Notes: a model not told the origin generated them from the letters alone. A stretch of 64,000 bases of DNA from Bradyrhizobium sp. 138 (GCF_023074075.1 NZ_JADPKT010000033.1:186001-250000), one strand, 5' to 3'. Counted from the stretch's first letter, positions 38,028-47,550 are shown. A program made the numbers and translations.

Positions 38028-39170
38028 TCAGGCCGCCGCGATGACGCCCTTGAGCTGGTCGCGGACTTGCCCTGCAATGGCGCGGTAGATCGCCGCATGG
38101 GGACCGTCCGGCTCGCTGTCGACGACGGGATTGCCGGCGTCCGAGGTGGCGCGAATCGCCATATGTAGCGGGATCTCGCCGAGGAACGGTACCTCGAGCT
38201 TCTCGGCCTCGTGCCGCGCCCCGCCATGGCCGAAAATGTCCGACTTGGTGCCGCAATGCGGGCACTGGAAGTAGCTCATGTTCTCGACGATGCCGAGCAC
38301 GGGCACGTTGACCTTCTTGAACATGGCAAGTCCCCGCCGCGCGTCGATCAGGGACAGATCCTGCGGGGTCGAGACGATCACCGCGCCCTTGAGCGGCACG
38401 TTCTGCGCCAACGTGAGCTGGGCATCGCCGGTGCCCGGCGGCATGTCGACCACCAGCACGTCGAGCTTGCCCCATTCGACGTCGCGCAGCATCTGCGTCA
38501 CCGCCGACATCACCATGGGACCGCGCCAGATCATCGCGGTCTCTTCCTCGACCAGGAAGCCGATCGACATAATGGCGAGCCCGAAGCGCCGGAGCGGAAT
38601 CATTTTGCGCGCGTCGTTCAGCTCTGGCTTGTCGCGCAGGCCCGTCAACCGCGGCACCGAGGGACCGTAGATGTCGGCATCGAGCAACCCGACCTTGAGG
38701 CCGAGATCGCGCAGACCCAGCGCCAGGTTCAGCGCGGTGGTCGACTTGCCGACGCCGCCCTTGCCGGAGGCGACCGCGATCACGGCGGCGACGCCCGGGA
38801 TCTCCGACTGCCGCGCCATGGGCGATTGGGCGCCGCCCTGCGGCGGCGGCTTGTGGGCATGGACCGGCTGCACGCCCGGCGCGCCGCGGCTAGGTTGCGG
38901 CGGCGGTGGAGGCGCGGAGCCCGGCTTGCGCTCCGCGGTCAGCGCCACCATGACGGTGGTGACGCCGGGAATGGTGCGCACGGCGGCCTCGGCCTCGGCC
39001 CGGATGGACTCCCAGGCCCTGGCCTCGGCGGCGTCGACATTGATCGAGAAGAACACCTTGCCGTCGGACGCGCTGATGGCGCTCAGCACATTGGCATTGG
39101 TGAGCGCGACCCCGCGGGGCGACTTGATCCTGGCGAGGCTGTCGAGAACCTGTTGCTGCGTCACGCTCAA
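38028..39170 (-). CDS. mrp: Mrp/NBP35 family iron-sulfur carrier ATPase
   Basis: A 380-aa P-loop ATPase (ApbC/Mrp) that loads Fe-S clusters onto apoproteins. The N-terminal 80 residues form a MIP18/DUF59-like domain, followed by a Pro-rich linker. The deviant Walker A motif is SGKGGVGKST at about 135-144, and later DMPPGTGDAQLTL forms the switch II region. The C-terminal CPHC in SYFQCPHCGTKSDIF provides cluster-binding cysteines. It is a single gene with a hairpin downstream. Confidence 0.95.
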   Translation of the reverse strand: MSVTQQQVLDSLARIKSPRGVALTNANVLSAISASDGKVFFSINVDAAEARAWESIRAEAEAAVRTIPGVTTVMVALTAERKPGSAPPPPPQPSRGAPGVQPVHAHKPPPQGGAQSPMARQSEIPGVAAVIAVASGKGGVGKSTTALNLALGLRDLGLKVGLLDADIYGPSVPRLTGLRDKPELNDARKMIPLRRFGLAIMSIGFLVEEETAMIWRGPMVMSAVTQMLRDVEWGKLDVLVVDMPPGTGDAQLTLAQNVPLKGAVIVSTPQDLSLIDARRGLAMFKKVNVPVLGIVENMSYFQCPHCGTKSDIFGHGGARHEAEKLEVPFLGEIPLHMAIRATSDAGNPVVDSEPDGPHAAIYRAIAGQVRDQLKGVIAAA

Positions 39171-39299
39171 AGCGCATCTCCTGAACGGAGCCTGATCCGG
39201 ACCTGGAGGGCCGCGCCAGCGCAGAGCGTGGAGCGGCTTTCCGGCAAGGTCATGCTCGAGACTTTAGGATGCCCCATTAGAGCGGAAACGCCCAAAAGG

Positions 39300-39737
39300 C
39301 TACTGCCTGCCGATATCGTCAGCCATCTCGGCGGGCGCTGCCCCCTGCTCCTTAGTGGCCTCGTAATTCAGCTCGATCATGACCCCGTTGGGGTCGTGAA
39401 CGAAGATCTGCCAGAGGTCGCCGCCGGGCACCTGGCGGGAGTCGAACTTCATCCCCTTGGACGTCAGCCGCTGCTTCATGCCGTCAAAGCCGCGGCTGAC
39501 GAAGGCGACGTGGTGGACAACGCCGGAATCCGGCTTTTGTGGCTCAGCCGTCGCAGAAATATCGACAAGATGCACCACCGCCTTGCCCTCGCTGTACATC
39601 CAGGCGCCGGGGAAGGCGAAGTTCGGCCGGGCGCCTTTTTCCAGGCCCAGCACGTCCTCGTAGAAGCGGACGGTCTCGGCCAGATTCCGGGTCCGGATGT
39701 TGAAATGATCGAGGACGCCAACGCTCACGCCGCCCAT
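39300..39737 (-). CDS. VOC family protein (glyoxalase/bleomycin-resistance fold)
   Basis: A 145-aa vicinal-oxygen-chelate protein. The N-terminal half has LDHFNIRTRNLAETVRFYEDVLGL, providing a metal His, and the second half has VVHHVAFVSRGFDGMKQRL and LWQIFVHDPNGVMIELNYE with further ligands (His and Glu). Two beta-alpha-beta-beta-beta repeats fit. The substrate is unknown. It stands alone between mrp and the dehydrogenase at 39937, divergent from the latter. Confidence 0.88.
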   Translation of the reverse strand: MGGVSVGVLDHFNIRTRNLAETVRFYEDVLGLEKGARPNFAFPGAWMYSEGKAVVHLVDISATAEPQKPDSGVVHHVAFVSRGFDGMKQRLTSKGMKFDSRQVPGGDLWQIFVHDPNGVMIELNYEATKEQGAAPAEMADDIGRQ

Positions 39738-39936
39738 GCTCTCGCTCCCTTGTTTTGAAGTCCTTAAGGTCCCTCAATCCTAGCACAGGGGGCCGCCAAA
39801 CGAAGCCGTTGCCCTCCCGGCTTAACGGTTTATGGTGCGCCTCCGATCCGCCCTCGCAGCGGAACCTCGAGGACGCCGCCTGGCGCCCTCGCCCGGATGC
39901 AACCGTAAAACTCAAGCTACGGACAAGGTACCACAC

Positions 39937-40809
39937 ATGGCTAAAGTCGCTTTCCTCGGTCTCGGTGTCATGGGCTTCCCCATGGCCGGACACCTCGTCA
40001 AAAAAGGGGGCCATGAGGTCACCGTCTACAACCGCACCGCGGCCAAGGCGAAGGAGTGGGCGGACAAGTTCGGCGGCAAGACCGCAGCGACCCCGAAGGC
40101 CGCCGCCGAGGGCCAGGACTTCGTGATGTGCTGCGTCGGCAACGACAACGATCTGCGCGCGGTCACGATCGGCGCCGACGGCGCCTTCGCCGGCATGAAG
40201 AAGGGTGCGACCTTCGTCGATCACACCACCGCCTCCGCCGAGGTCGCACGCGAGCTGGACGCAGCCGCCACCAAGGCCGGCTTCAAATTCGTCGATGCGC
40301 CGGTCTCCGGCGGCCAGGCCGGCGCCGAGAACGGCGTGCTGACGGTGATGTGCGGCGGCGCGCAGGATGCCTATTCCGGCGCGGAGCCGATCATCACGGG
40401 CGCCTATGCGCGGATGTGCAAGCTGCTCGGGCCCGCCGGAAGCGGCCAGCTGACGAAGATGGTCAACCAGATCTGCATCGCCGGTCTGGTGCAGGGTCTC
40501 TCCGAGGGTATCCACTTCGCCAAGAAGAGCGGCCTCGACGTCGCCGCGGTGATCGAGACCATCTCCAAGGGCGCGGCGCAGTCCTGGCAGATGGAAAATC
40601 GCTACAAGACCATGAACGACGACAAATACGATTTCGGCTTCGCGGTCGAATGGATGCGCAAGGACCTCTCGATCTCGCTGGCTGAAGCCCGTCGCAACGG
40701 CGCCACCCTGCCGGTGACCGCGCTCGTGGACCAGTTCTACGCCGAGGTCGAGAAGATGGGCGGCAAGCGCTGGGATACATCGAGCCTGCTCGCGCGCCTG
40801 CAACGCTGA
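39937..40809 (+). CDS. Beta-hydroxyacid dehydrogenase (HIBADH/GLYR family)
   Basis: A 290-aa NAD(P)-dependent enzyme. The Rossmann motif is VAFLGLGVMGFPMAGHL at the start, the substrate-binding segment is DAPVSGGQAGAENGVL, and the catalytic Lys lies in GSGQLTKMVNQI. The C-terminal all-helical domain is intact. The family includes 3-hydroxyisobutyrate, tartronate semialdehyde and glyoxylate/succinic semialdehyde reductases; which one applies cannot be told. The ATG at 39937 begins MAKVAFLGLG and avoids the upstream Arg-rich leader. Confidence 0.9.
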   Translation: MAKVAFLGLGVMGFPMAGHLVKKGGHEVTVYNRTAAKAKEWADKFGGKTAATPKAAAEGQDFVMCCVGNDNDLRAVTIGADGAFAGMKKGATFVDHTTASAEVARELDAAATKAGFKFVDAPVSGGQAGAENGVLTVMCGGAQDAYSGAEPIITGAYARMCKLLGPAGSGQLTKMVNQICIAGLVQGLSEGIHFAKKSGLDVAAVIETISKGAAQSWQMENRYKTMNDDKYDFGFAVEWMRKDLSISLAEARRNGATLPVTALVDQFYAEVEKMGGKRWDTSSLLARLQR

Positions 40810-40929
40810 GGAGCGCGTGACGGTCGCGGCCGGGCAGCTGCGACCGTCACCGGCCTTGACGCAGCGCTGGCGCCGCGCCAAGGCCTGACAAGCGCCATTG
40901 AGCCGAAGAACGAACTCCGGGGGACCGAT

Positions 40930-42210
40930 TTGCTGAGCGTGATAGCCGCCGTTTTCATCGTTGCGTATGCAGCCATCGCGCTCGAACACCCGCTCGGCGT
41001 CAACAAGAGCGCTTCGGCTCTGCTGGGAGCGGGCCTGCTCTGGACCATCTATGCGATGTCCGTCGGCGACGCCTCGCTCGTCAGCCACCAGCTCGACGAA
41101 TCCGTCGCCTCGACCGCGCAGATCGTCTTCTTCCTGATCGGCGCCATGACGATCGTCGAGGTGATCGACGCCCATAACGGCTTCGAAGTCATCACCTCGG
41201 TCATCCGCACCACGAAGCAGACCACGCTGATGTGGATCATCGGCTTCGTGACGTTCTTCCTGAGCGCGATCCTCGACAATCTGACGACCACCATCGTGAT
41301 GGTTTCGCTGATCCAGAAGCTGATCGGCAACAAGAGCGATCGCCTGCTGTTCGCCTCCCTGATCGTCATCGCCGCCAATGCCGGCGGTGCCTGGACCGTG
41401 ATCGGGGACGTCACGACGACGATGCTCTGGATCGGAGGACAGATCACGCCGGTCAGCATCATGAAATCGGTGTTCCTGCCGTCCCTGGTCAATCTGCTCG
41501 TACCGCTGCTCATCATCGGCTACTCCGTCAGAGGGAAGGACATCGCTCCTCCGCTGCAGCGGGAAGCGCAGGCCCTCAGGGTCGAGCTGTTCGAACGCAA
41601 TCTGATGTTCTATCTCGGGCTCGGTACGCTGGTCGCGGTCCCGGTGTTCAAGGCCGTGACGCACCTCGCCCCCTTCATGGGCATCCTGTTCGGGCTCGGC
41701 ATCCTCTGGCTGGTCGGCGAGATCGTTCACCGCCACAAGGACGAGGATGCGCGTCGCCCCCTCACCCTCGTCCATGCGCTGACGCGCATCGACATGAGCT
41801 CCATCGTGTTCTTCGTCGGCATCCTCATGGCCGTCGCGTGCCTGGAGCATGCCCGCGTGCTGGAGCTGCTGGCCAAATGGCTCGACACCACCGTTGGCCG
41901 CCTCGACATCATCGTCATCCTGCTCGGTCTCTTGAGCGCCATCATCGACAACGTGCCGCTCGTCGCGGCGACGATGGGCATGTACAATCTGGTGCAGTAC
42001 CCGCCCGACAGCTTCATCTGGGAGTTCATCGCCTATTGCGCCGGCACTGGCGGCTCGATCCTGATCATCGGGTCGGCCGCGGGCGTTGCCGCCATGGGAC
42101 TCGAACGGATCGAGTTCCTCTGGTACGCCCGCCGCATCGCGCCTCCCGCACTTGCGGGCTATCTGGCGGGAGCGGTGGCGTACATCGTGCAGCACGCGGC
42201 GCTGCATTGA
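40930..42210 (+). CDS. nhaD: Sodium/proton antiporter NhaD
   Basis: A 426-aa membrane protein with about 11-12 helices. Characteristic segments are IGAMTIVEVIDAHNGFEV, FLSAILDNLTTTIVMVSLIQKLI, NAGGAWTVIGDVTTTMLWI and LLSAIIDNVPLVAATMGMY, matching the NhaD/ArsB-type transporter superfamily. Starts at a TTG (40930) with GGGGGA just upstream. It exports sodium in exchange for protons. A histidine kinase gene follows 93 bp later. Confidence 0.9.
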   Translation: MLSVIAAVFIVAYAAIALEHPLGVNKSASALLGAGLLWTIYAMSVGDASLVSHQLDESVASTAQIVFFLIGAMTIVEVIDAHNGFEVITSVIRTTKQTTLMWIIGFVTFFLSAILDNLTTTIVMVSLIQKLIGNKSDRLLFASLIVIAANAGGAWTVIGDVTTTMLWIGGQITPVSIMKSVFLPSLVNLLVPLLIIGYSVRGKDIAPPLQREAQALRVELFERNLMFYLGLGTLVAVPVFKAVTHLAPFMGILFGLGILWLVGEIVHRHKDEDARRPLTLVHALTRIDMSSIVFFVGILMAVACLEHARVLELLAKWLDTTVGRLDIIVILLGLLSAIIDNVPLVAATMGMYNLVQYPPDSFIWEFIAYCAGTGGSILIIGSAAGVAAMGLERIEFLWYARRIAPPALAGYLAGAVAYIVQHAALH

Positions 42211-42303
42211 ACGGCGCGGGCGAGATCCAAAATTAACGCCGGGTTAACGTAATTCTTTAGCTCCTTAAGTCACCTCTTAAGGATTTGTTGCCAGAGATAG
42301 ACA

Positions 42304-43944
42304 ATGCAGAAGGCCCGCGTCCGGCGTGGGCAGGAATCGTGTTGCTTGATGAGTAACCCCGCTGAAAAGCCCGAGGTTGTGCAGCTTCCGGCCGAGCCGG
42401 TGAGCGCTCCATCGGCGAGCAGCCGAAGGGCTGCGGCGCAGCGGGTCCGCGAGGCGCGCGACAAGTTGACTTCGACCAGCGGAACCCGGCCGGCCTTCGA
42501 CGCCGAAATGCTGCGCCAATATGCCCAGACCCGGCTGTCGGCTTCCTATGTCGTGATGCTGCTGGTGGTCGCGACCGGCGTGCTGTTCGGGCTGTGGATG
42601 CAGCCGATCCCGGCCGCGGCCTGGACCGCGGGCATGCTCTGCATCCACGGCGCCCTGATCCGCAGTTGCCGGCGGTTCCTGACCGAGCCCAGCTCTCCGG
42701 CCGCGACGCGCGCATGGCGGACGCGCTTTGTCGTGCTCGACCTGCTCTATGGCCTGTGCTGGATGGCGATCCTGATCCATCCCGTGCTCGACCTGGTCAC
42801 GGAAACGCTGATGATGTTCCTGATGCTGCTGGTGATCGCAGTATCGAGCATGCTCGCCGCCAATTTGCCGATCGCAGCCCTTGCCGCCACCGCGCCGGTT
42901 GCGGTCGCGATGGCGCTGAGCTTCGCGATGACCGGCTCGCTGGATAATTACGTCCTGGCTGCGCTCGCACTCGCCGCCGAAGGCTACTTCGTGCTGCTGG
43001 CGCATCGTCTGCACTCCTCCACCTTCGCCACGCTGGAAGCGCGCGCCGAGAAGGACGCGCTGATCGGCGAGCTCGAACAGGCCAAGGCGATCTCGGATGA
43101 AGCACGCCACCGCGCCGAATCCGCCAACGTCGCCAAGTCGCGCTTCCTCGCGCAGATGAGCCACGAGCTGCGCACGCCGCTGAATGCGATCCTCGGCTTC
43201 TCCGAGGTGATGAAGAGCGAGATTTTCGGCGTCCATGCGGTGCCGGTCTACAAGGAGTACTCGGCGGACATCCATAATTCCGGCGTGCACCTGCTCAACC
43301 TCATCAACGAGATCCTCGATCTGTCGCGGATCGAGGCCGGCCGCTACGAGCTGAACGAGGAAGCGGTGTCGCTGGTCGGCATCGTCGCCGACTGCCATCA
43401 TCTGATGAAGCTGCGTGCCTCGAGCCGCGGCATCACCATCCACGAGGTGTTCGAGCAGGCCATGCCACGGCTCTGGGCCGACGAGCGCGCGATCCGCCAG
43501 GTCGTGCTCAATCTGCTCTCCAACTCGATCAAGTTCACCCCGCAGGGCGGCGAGATCTGGCTCAAGGCCGGTTGGACCGCTTCGGGCGGACAATATCTCT
43601 CGGTGAAGGATTCAGGTTCCGGCATTCCCGAGGACGAGATCCCGGTCGTGCTCGCCTCGTTCGGCCAGGGCTCCAACTCGATCAAATCGGCCGAACAGGG
43701 CGCCGGCCTCGGCCTGCCGATCGCCAAGAATCTGATCGACCTGCATGGCGGCACGTTCACGCTGAAATCCAAGCTGCGCATCGGCACCGAGGTGATCGTC
43801 ACCTTCCCGCCGGAGCGCGTGATGAGCGCGCTTGCGCCGCTGTCGGATGATTCTCCACCGCTCCAGCCGGAGAGTTCCGTACTGCCCGACGAGAAGCGCC
43901 GGCCCCGCCACAAGCCGATCATGAGCGCAGGCACGGGCTCTTAA
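42304..43944 (+). CDS. Membrane-bound sensor histidine kinase (DivJ/PleC-like catalytic core)
   Basis: A 546-aa kinase with about six N-terminal membrane helices between residues 80 and 235, then a coiled linker and an HisKA domain with His287 (SHELRTPLNAILGFSEVM). The ATPase domain has NLLSNSIKFTPQGG and GAGLGLPIAKNLIDLHGG. The H-box sequence is like alphaproteobacterial cell-cycle kinases (PleC, DivJ, PdhS), but no DivK-type partner gene is adjacent. A second start at 42349 (MSNPAEKPEV) is possible. The N-terminal region shows no recognised sensor domain. Confidence 0.9.
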   Translation: MQKARVRRGQESCCLMSNPAEKPEVVQLPAEPVSAPSASSRRAAAQRVREARDKLTSTSGTRPAFDAEMLRQYAQTRLSASYVVMLLVVATGVLFGLWMQPIPAAAWTAGMLCIHGALIRSCRRFLTEPSSPAATRAWRTRFVVLDLLYGLCWMAILIHPVLDLVTETLMMFLMLLVIAVSSMLAANLPIAALAATAPVAVAMALSFAMTGSLDNYVLAALALAAEGYFVLLAHRLHSSTFATLEARAEKDALIGELEQAKAISDEARHRAESANVAKSRFLAQMSHELRTPLNAILGFSEVMKSEIFGVHAVPVYKEYSADIHNSGVHLLNLINEILDLSRIEAGRYELNEEAVSLVGIVADCHHLMKLRASSRGITIHEVFEQAMPRLWADERAIRQVVLNLLSNSIKFTPQGGEIWLKAGWTASGGQYLSVKDSGSGIPEDEIPVVLASFGQGSNSIKSAEQGAGLGLPIAKNLIDLHGGTFTLKSKLRIGTEVIVTFPPERVMSALAPLSDDSPPLQPESSVLPDEKRRPRHKPIMSAGTGS

Positions 43945-43988
43945 CCAAATGCTTGCCGACATGCCCGACCATCCTCCACTATGTCCGA

Positions 43989-44192
43989 ATGAGCAAAGAA
44001 ACGCCGTGCGTCGCCGTCTGCATGATCGATCCCAGGACCAAGCTATGCTTCGGCTGCGGCCGGACCTTGCCCGAGATCGCGCGCTGGCACGCCATGGAAG
44101 GTGCGGAGCGGCTCGCAGTCATGGCCCTGTTGCCGGCACGCATGACGGAAGCTGGACTTGTGCCGATCGCGGGATCCCCGAAACGCACCTGA
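43989..44192 (+). CDS. DUF1289 family small Cys protein
   Basis: A 67-aa protein starting MSKETPCVAVCMIDPRTKLCFGCGRTLPEIARW. The CxxxC ... CxxC spacing followed by a W-containing helix is the DUF1289 pattern, a probable iron-sulfur or zinc binding module of unknown function. The ATG at 43989 is preferred over 43953. A periplasmic aspartic protease gene follows 28 bp later. Confidence 0.85.
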   Translation: MSKETPCVAVCMIDPRTKLCFGCGRTLPEIARWHAMEGAERLAVMALLPARMTEAGLVPIAGSPKRT

Positions 44193-44220
44193 CCGGCCTG
44201 CGCGCCTGCGGAGGCGCGCG

Positions 44221-44775
44221 ATGATCCGCTTCCTCCTCGTTCTCGTCATGCTCGCCGGCACGGCAGGCGCGGTCGTCGCCTATGGCGATCCCGAGCAGAT
44301 CGCGCGCGCAAGCAATAAAGTCTCGCACATTTTTCGCGCACAGCCGGCGACGCCCGCCCCCGCGGTGCAGATCCCACGCGGCCAGGGCGGCGAATTTGCG
44401 CTGCGTGCGAAGATCAACGGTGTCGCAGCGCCAATGGTGATCGATACCGGTGCGACGTCGGTCGTGCTGACCTGGGAAACCGCCAAAGCCATCGGGCTGC
44501 CGCTCGAGATGCTCGAATACGACGTCGATCTCGAAACCGCCGGTGGTCATACCAAGGCGGCCCGCCTCACGCTCGACCGCCTCTCCGTCGGCCATCTCGT
44601 CGAAAAATCGGTGCCGGCCCTCGTCGTCCAGCGCGGGCAGATGAGGACCAATCTGCTCGGCATGAGCTTCCTTGACCGCCTGGAGAGCTGGGGCGTCCGC
44701 GCCGACAAGCTGATGCTCACGGGCTATCCTGAGCTCCAGAGCAGCCACCGCCGCTCACGCACGGCGGTTGATTAG
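44221..44775 (+). CDS. Retropepsin-like aspartic protease (TIGR02281 type)
   Basis: A 184-aa protein with an N-terminal membrane anchor (MIRFLLVLVMLAGTAGAVVA). The active-site motif VIDTGATSVVLT is in the middle, followed by the flap region TAGGHTKAARLTLDRLSVG and the characteristic NLLGMSFLDRLESW. One catalytic Asp per chain implies a homodimer. It probably faces the periplasm. It may be co-transcribed with the DUF1289 gene and ends 5 bp before the convergent dusA stop. Confidence 0.85.
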   Translation: MIRFLLVLVMLAGTAGAVVAYGDPEQIARASNKVSHIFRAQPATPAPAVQIPRGQGGEFALRAKINGVAAPMVIDTGATSVVLTWETAKAIGLPLEMLEYDVDLETAGGHTKAARLTLDRLSVGHLVEKSVPALVVQRGQMRTNLLGMSFLDRLESWGVRADKLMLTGYPELQSSHRRSRTAVD

Positions 44776-44780
44776 CTGAC

Positions 44781-45767
44781 TTACGCCGCTTCGGCCGGCG
44801 CGCGTGCACCGATGCGCGCGATCGCATCGCGCAGCACCTCGAGGTCGGCGCCCGGCTTCACGCCCTGCTCTGCGAGATGGCGACGGAAGGCCCGTGCGCC
44901 GGGCACGGCATGGAATGCCCCGACGAAATGCCGCGTGATCGCATGCAGCCGCGTGCCGCGCGCGAGCTGCTGCTCGATATAGGGCATCATCGCCTCGAGC
45001 GCGTCCTGCATGGACCCATGCGGGACCGCCTCGCCGAAGATGTCGGAATCGACGGAAAGCAGCCGCCATGGCTCCTGATAGGCGGCACGGCCGAGCATCA
45101 CGCCGTCGACATGTTCGAGATGCGCCCTCGCCTCGTCGATTCCAGGAATGCCGCCATTGATGATGACGGGCACGCCGGGCATTGCGCGCTTGAGACGATA
45201 GACGCGCTCATAGTCGAGCGGCGGGATATCGCGGTTCTCCTTCGGAGACAAACCGTTGAGCCAAGCCTTGCGGGCATGCACGATCAGCGCATCACAGCCG
45301 GAGGCGACCACAGCGCGCGCAAGCGCATCGAGCGCAACTTCCGGATCCTGGTCGTCAATGCCGATGCGGCATTTCACCGTGACGGGAACGGCGACTGCGC
45401 GCTTCATGGCTTCGACGCACCTCGCCACCAGCTCCGGCTCCGCCATGAGGCAGGCGCCAAAGCGGCCGTCCTTGACGCGATCGGATGGGCAACCGACGTT
45501 GAGATTGATCTCGTCGTAGCCGAACGCCTCGCCGATCGCCGCGGCCTGCGCGAGCTCGTGCGGATCCGAGCCACCAAGCTGAAGCGCGACCGGATGCTCG
45601 ATCGCGTCGAATCCAAGCAGCCGCTCCCGGTCGCCATGAATGACGGCGCCACTGGTCAGCATCTCGGTATAGAGCAGCGCCCGCCGCGTCAGGTGACGAT
45701 GGAACACCCGGCAGTGCCGGTCGGTCCAATCCATCATGGGGGCAATACAAAATCGATGCGATAACAT
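44781..45767 (-). CDS. dusA: tRNA-dihydrouridine(20/20a) synthase
   Basis: A 328-aa FMN enzyme that reduces uridine in the tRNA D-loop. The start FCIAPMMDWTDRHCR and the active-site Cys in INLNVGCPSDRVKDGRFGACLM are diagnostic of the DusA subgroup. FMN-phosphate binding lies around VIINGGI and MLGRAAYQEPW. The length is normal. It transcribes towards the aspartic protease gene. Confidence 0.95.
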   Translation of the reverse strand: MLSHRFCIAPMMDWTDRHCRVFHRHLTRRALLYTEMLTSGAVIHGDRERLLGFDAIEHPVALQLGGSDPHELAQAAAIGEAFGYDEINLNVGCPSDRVKDGRFGACLMAEPELVARCVEAMKRAVAVPVTVKCRIGIDDQDPEVALDALARAVVASGCDALIVHARKAWLNGLSPKENRDIPPLDYERVYRLKRAMPGVPVIINGGIPGIDEARAHLEHVDGVMLGRAAYQEPWRLLSVDSDIFGEAVPHGSMQDALEAMMPYIEQQLARGTRLHAITRHFVGAFHAVPGARAFRRHLAEQGVKPGADLEVLRDAIARIGARAPAEAA

Positions 45768-46110
45768 ATTGATGTTATTTCGCTTTTCGTTCTCGGTAGG
45801 TAGTTGCTGTTTTTGGGCCGACAGAAGATTTCAATCTAACATTCGAGGCATTTTCCTTTCACTTCAAGTGCTTATTTGGAAGGCTTCCCCAGCGCTTTTA
45901 GAACACGGCCCCCCTACCGGCTGAGCTTCCGCAGTACCGTGCTGCTTTGGACCCTTCTACCGATCCCGTTCGCTTCGGCTGCAAGATAATGAGCCGCAAC
46001 TGCCGAACATCGCGGCATTTCGGCATCGGTGTCTTCAGAACCGGCACCAAACGGCAAGCAATGCCGCGCAAATGCGCAAAGATGACCCGATGCCAATCGG
46101 GAGCTGAAGC
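45768..46110. other. 343-bp divergent gap of lower GC, no gene seen
   Basis: This region separates dusA from the flavoprotein at 46111 and marks the left edge of the catabolic island. Its first 140 bp are clearly more AT-rich than the surrounding sequence. It should contain promoters for both directions. No RNA structure or repeat was recognised. Confidence 0.4.
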
Positions 46111-47550
46111 ATGTCCCAGTCAGTACACCTTCAGGCCTTTCGCGACCTTCTGGAGGGCGGGGACATCGTCGAAGACCCCGAGCGGATTGCCGCCTACACA
46201 ACGGATCAACGCCAGCTCTTCACCGGGTCCACATTTGCAGTGCTAATGCCGGCAACCACGAAGCAGGTCGCCGACATCGTGCGGCTAGCGGCGCGCCACG
46301 GCTTCGGTATCGTTCCGCAAGGCGGCAACACCAGCTACTGCGGCGGCGCGACGCCGGACGCCTCCGGACGCCAGATCATCGTGAGCCTCGAGCGGATGGA
46401 CAGGATTCGCGAAGTCGATCCCGTCTCCATGAGCATCTCTGTCGACGCCGGCGCCATCCTGAAGAACGTACAGGACGCCGCGGCGGCCACCGGACTTCTG
46501 TTGCCGCTCAGCCTAGGCGCTGAAGGCAGTTGCCGGATCGGCGGCAACATCGGCACGAACGCCGGCGGACTGTCCGTCGTCAGGTACGGAATGACCCGCG
46601 ATCTGCTGCTCGGGATCGAGGTGGTGCTGTCGGACGGCACGGTGATATCCGACATGCGCAAGCTGCGGAAGAACAATACCGGCTACGACGTCAAACAGTG
46701 CTTCATCGGAGGCGAGGGAACTCTCGGCATCGTCACGGGCGCAGTGTTGCGTCTCGCGCCCTTGCCGACCCGCCGCGCGACCGCCTGGCTGAAGCTCGCG
46801 CGGGGCGCGCCGCTCGCCGAGCTTCTCGCCCTGATCCGTCGTGAATCCGCGGACCTGCTGACCGCATTCGAGTTCATGGCGGCCCGATCGATCGCGCTCG
46901 CGACCGAAGCAATGACCGACCCGCCCTCCCTCCGAGACGGACCAGGAGGCGCCGTCCTCGTCGAGTTCGCCTCTTCCTCACGCCATCTCGATCTCGACGA
47001 ACTGATGGAAGCCGTTCTGGCCGAGGCGATCGAGTCCGGATGGATCGAGGACGCGCTCCTGGCGCAGAGCGGATCGCAGCGGACCGCGATGTGGCGGCTG
47101 CGCGAGGCCATCCCCGAAGGCGAGAAGCGTCGTAACGGATCGGTCAAGCACGACATTTCGGTGCCGCTTTCCTCCATTCAGCGCTTCCTGGATTTAGCCG
47201 ACGCGCAGGTGCGGTCGCATGACGCCAACCTTGAGCTGTCAGTCTATGGACACGTCGGCGATGGCAATCTGCACTACAACGTGCTCGTTCCTGCTGGCGT
47301 CGACCGGCTGGAGTTCACCAAGCGGATCGAAAGTAGCCTGTCCCTGCAACTCTACGACACGGCCGCGGCGCTCGGCGGCACGTTCAGCGCGGAGCACGGC
47401 GTTGGTCGATTCAAGAAGCACCTTCTGGAGCGGTACGGCGATCTCGGACGCATCGCGGCGATGCGCCGGATCAAGACCGCGTTTGATCCGGCGGACATCA
47501 TGAACGCCGGCGCGATCGTTCGCCCATTGGGAGACAAGTCTGCCTGTTGA
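46111..47550 (+). CDS. FAD-linked oxidase, D-2-hydroxyacid dehydrogenase type
   Basis: A 479-aa flavoprotein of the GlcD / D-2-hydroxyglutarate dehydrogenase family. The PCMH FAD-binding domain has IVPQGGNTSYCGGATPD and GNIGTNAGGLSVVRYGMTRD. The C-terminal domain has HVGDGNLHYNVLVP and FSAEHGVGRFKKHLL, with the His residues that bind the metal and the hydroxyacid. It oxidises a D-2-hydroxy acid to the 2-oxo acid, passing electrons onward. It is convergent with the catabolic operon. Confidence 0.9.
   Translation: MSQSVHLQAFRDLLEGGDIVEDPERIAAYTTDQRQLFTGSTFAVLMPATTKQVADIVRLAARHGFGIVPQGGNTSYCGGATPDASGRQIIVSLERMDRIREVDPVSMSISVDAGAILKNVQDAAAATGLLLPLSLGAEGSCRIGGNIGTNAGGLSVVRYGMTRDLLLGIEVVLSDGTVISDMRKLRKNNTGYDVKQCFIGGEGTLGIVTGAVLRLAPLPTRRATAWLKLARGAPLAELLALIRRESADLLTAFEFMAARSIALATEAMTDPPSLRDGPGGAVLVEFASSSRHLDLDELMEAVLAEAIESGWIEDALLAQSGSQRTAMWRLREAIPEGEKRRNGSVKHDISVPLSSIQRFLDLADAQVRSHDANLELSVYGHVGDGNLHYNVLVPAGVDRLEFTKRIESSLSLQLYDTAAALGGTFSAEHGVGRFKKHLLERYGDLGRIAAMRRIKTAFDPADIMNAGAIVRPLGDKSAC

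Noticed and set aside
39544..42207. An 887-codon minus-strand frame across three genes
   Set aside because: It is antisense to nhaD and to the beta-hydroxyacid dehydrogenase and has a charged, repetitive composition with no domain.
42277..43593. A 438-codon minus-strand frame
   Set aside because: It is antisense to the histidine kinase and is rich in His, Arg and Asp without motifs.
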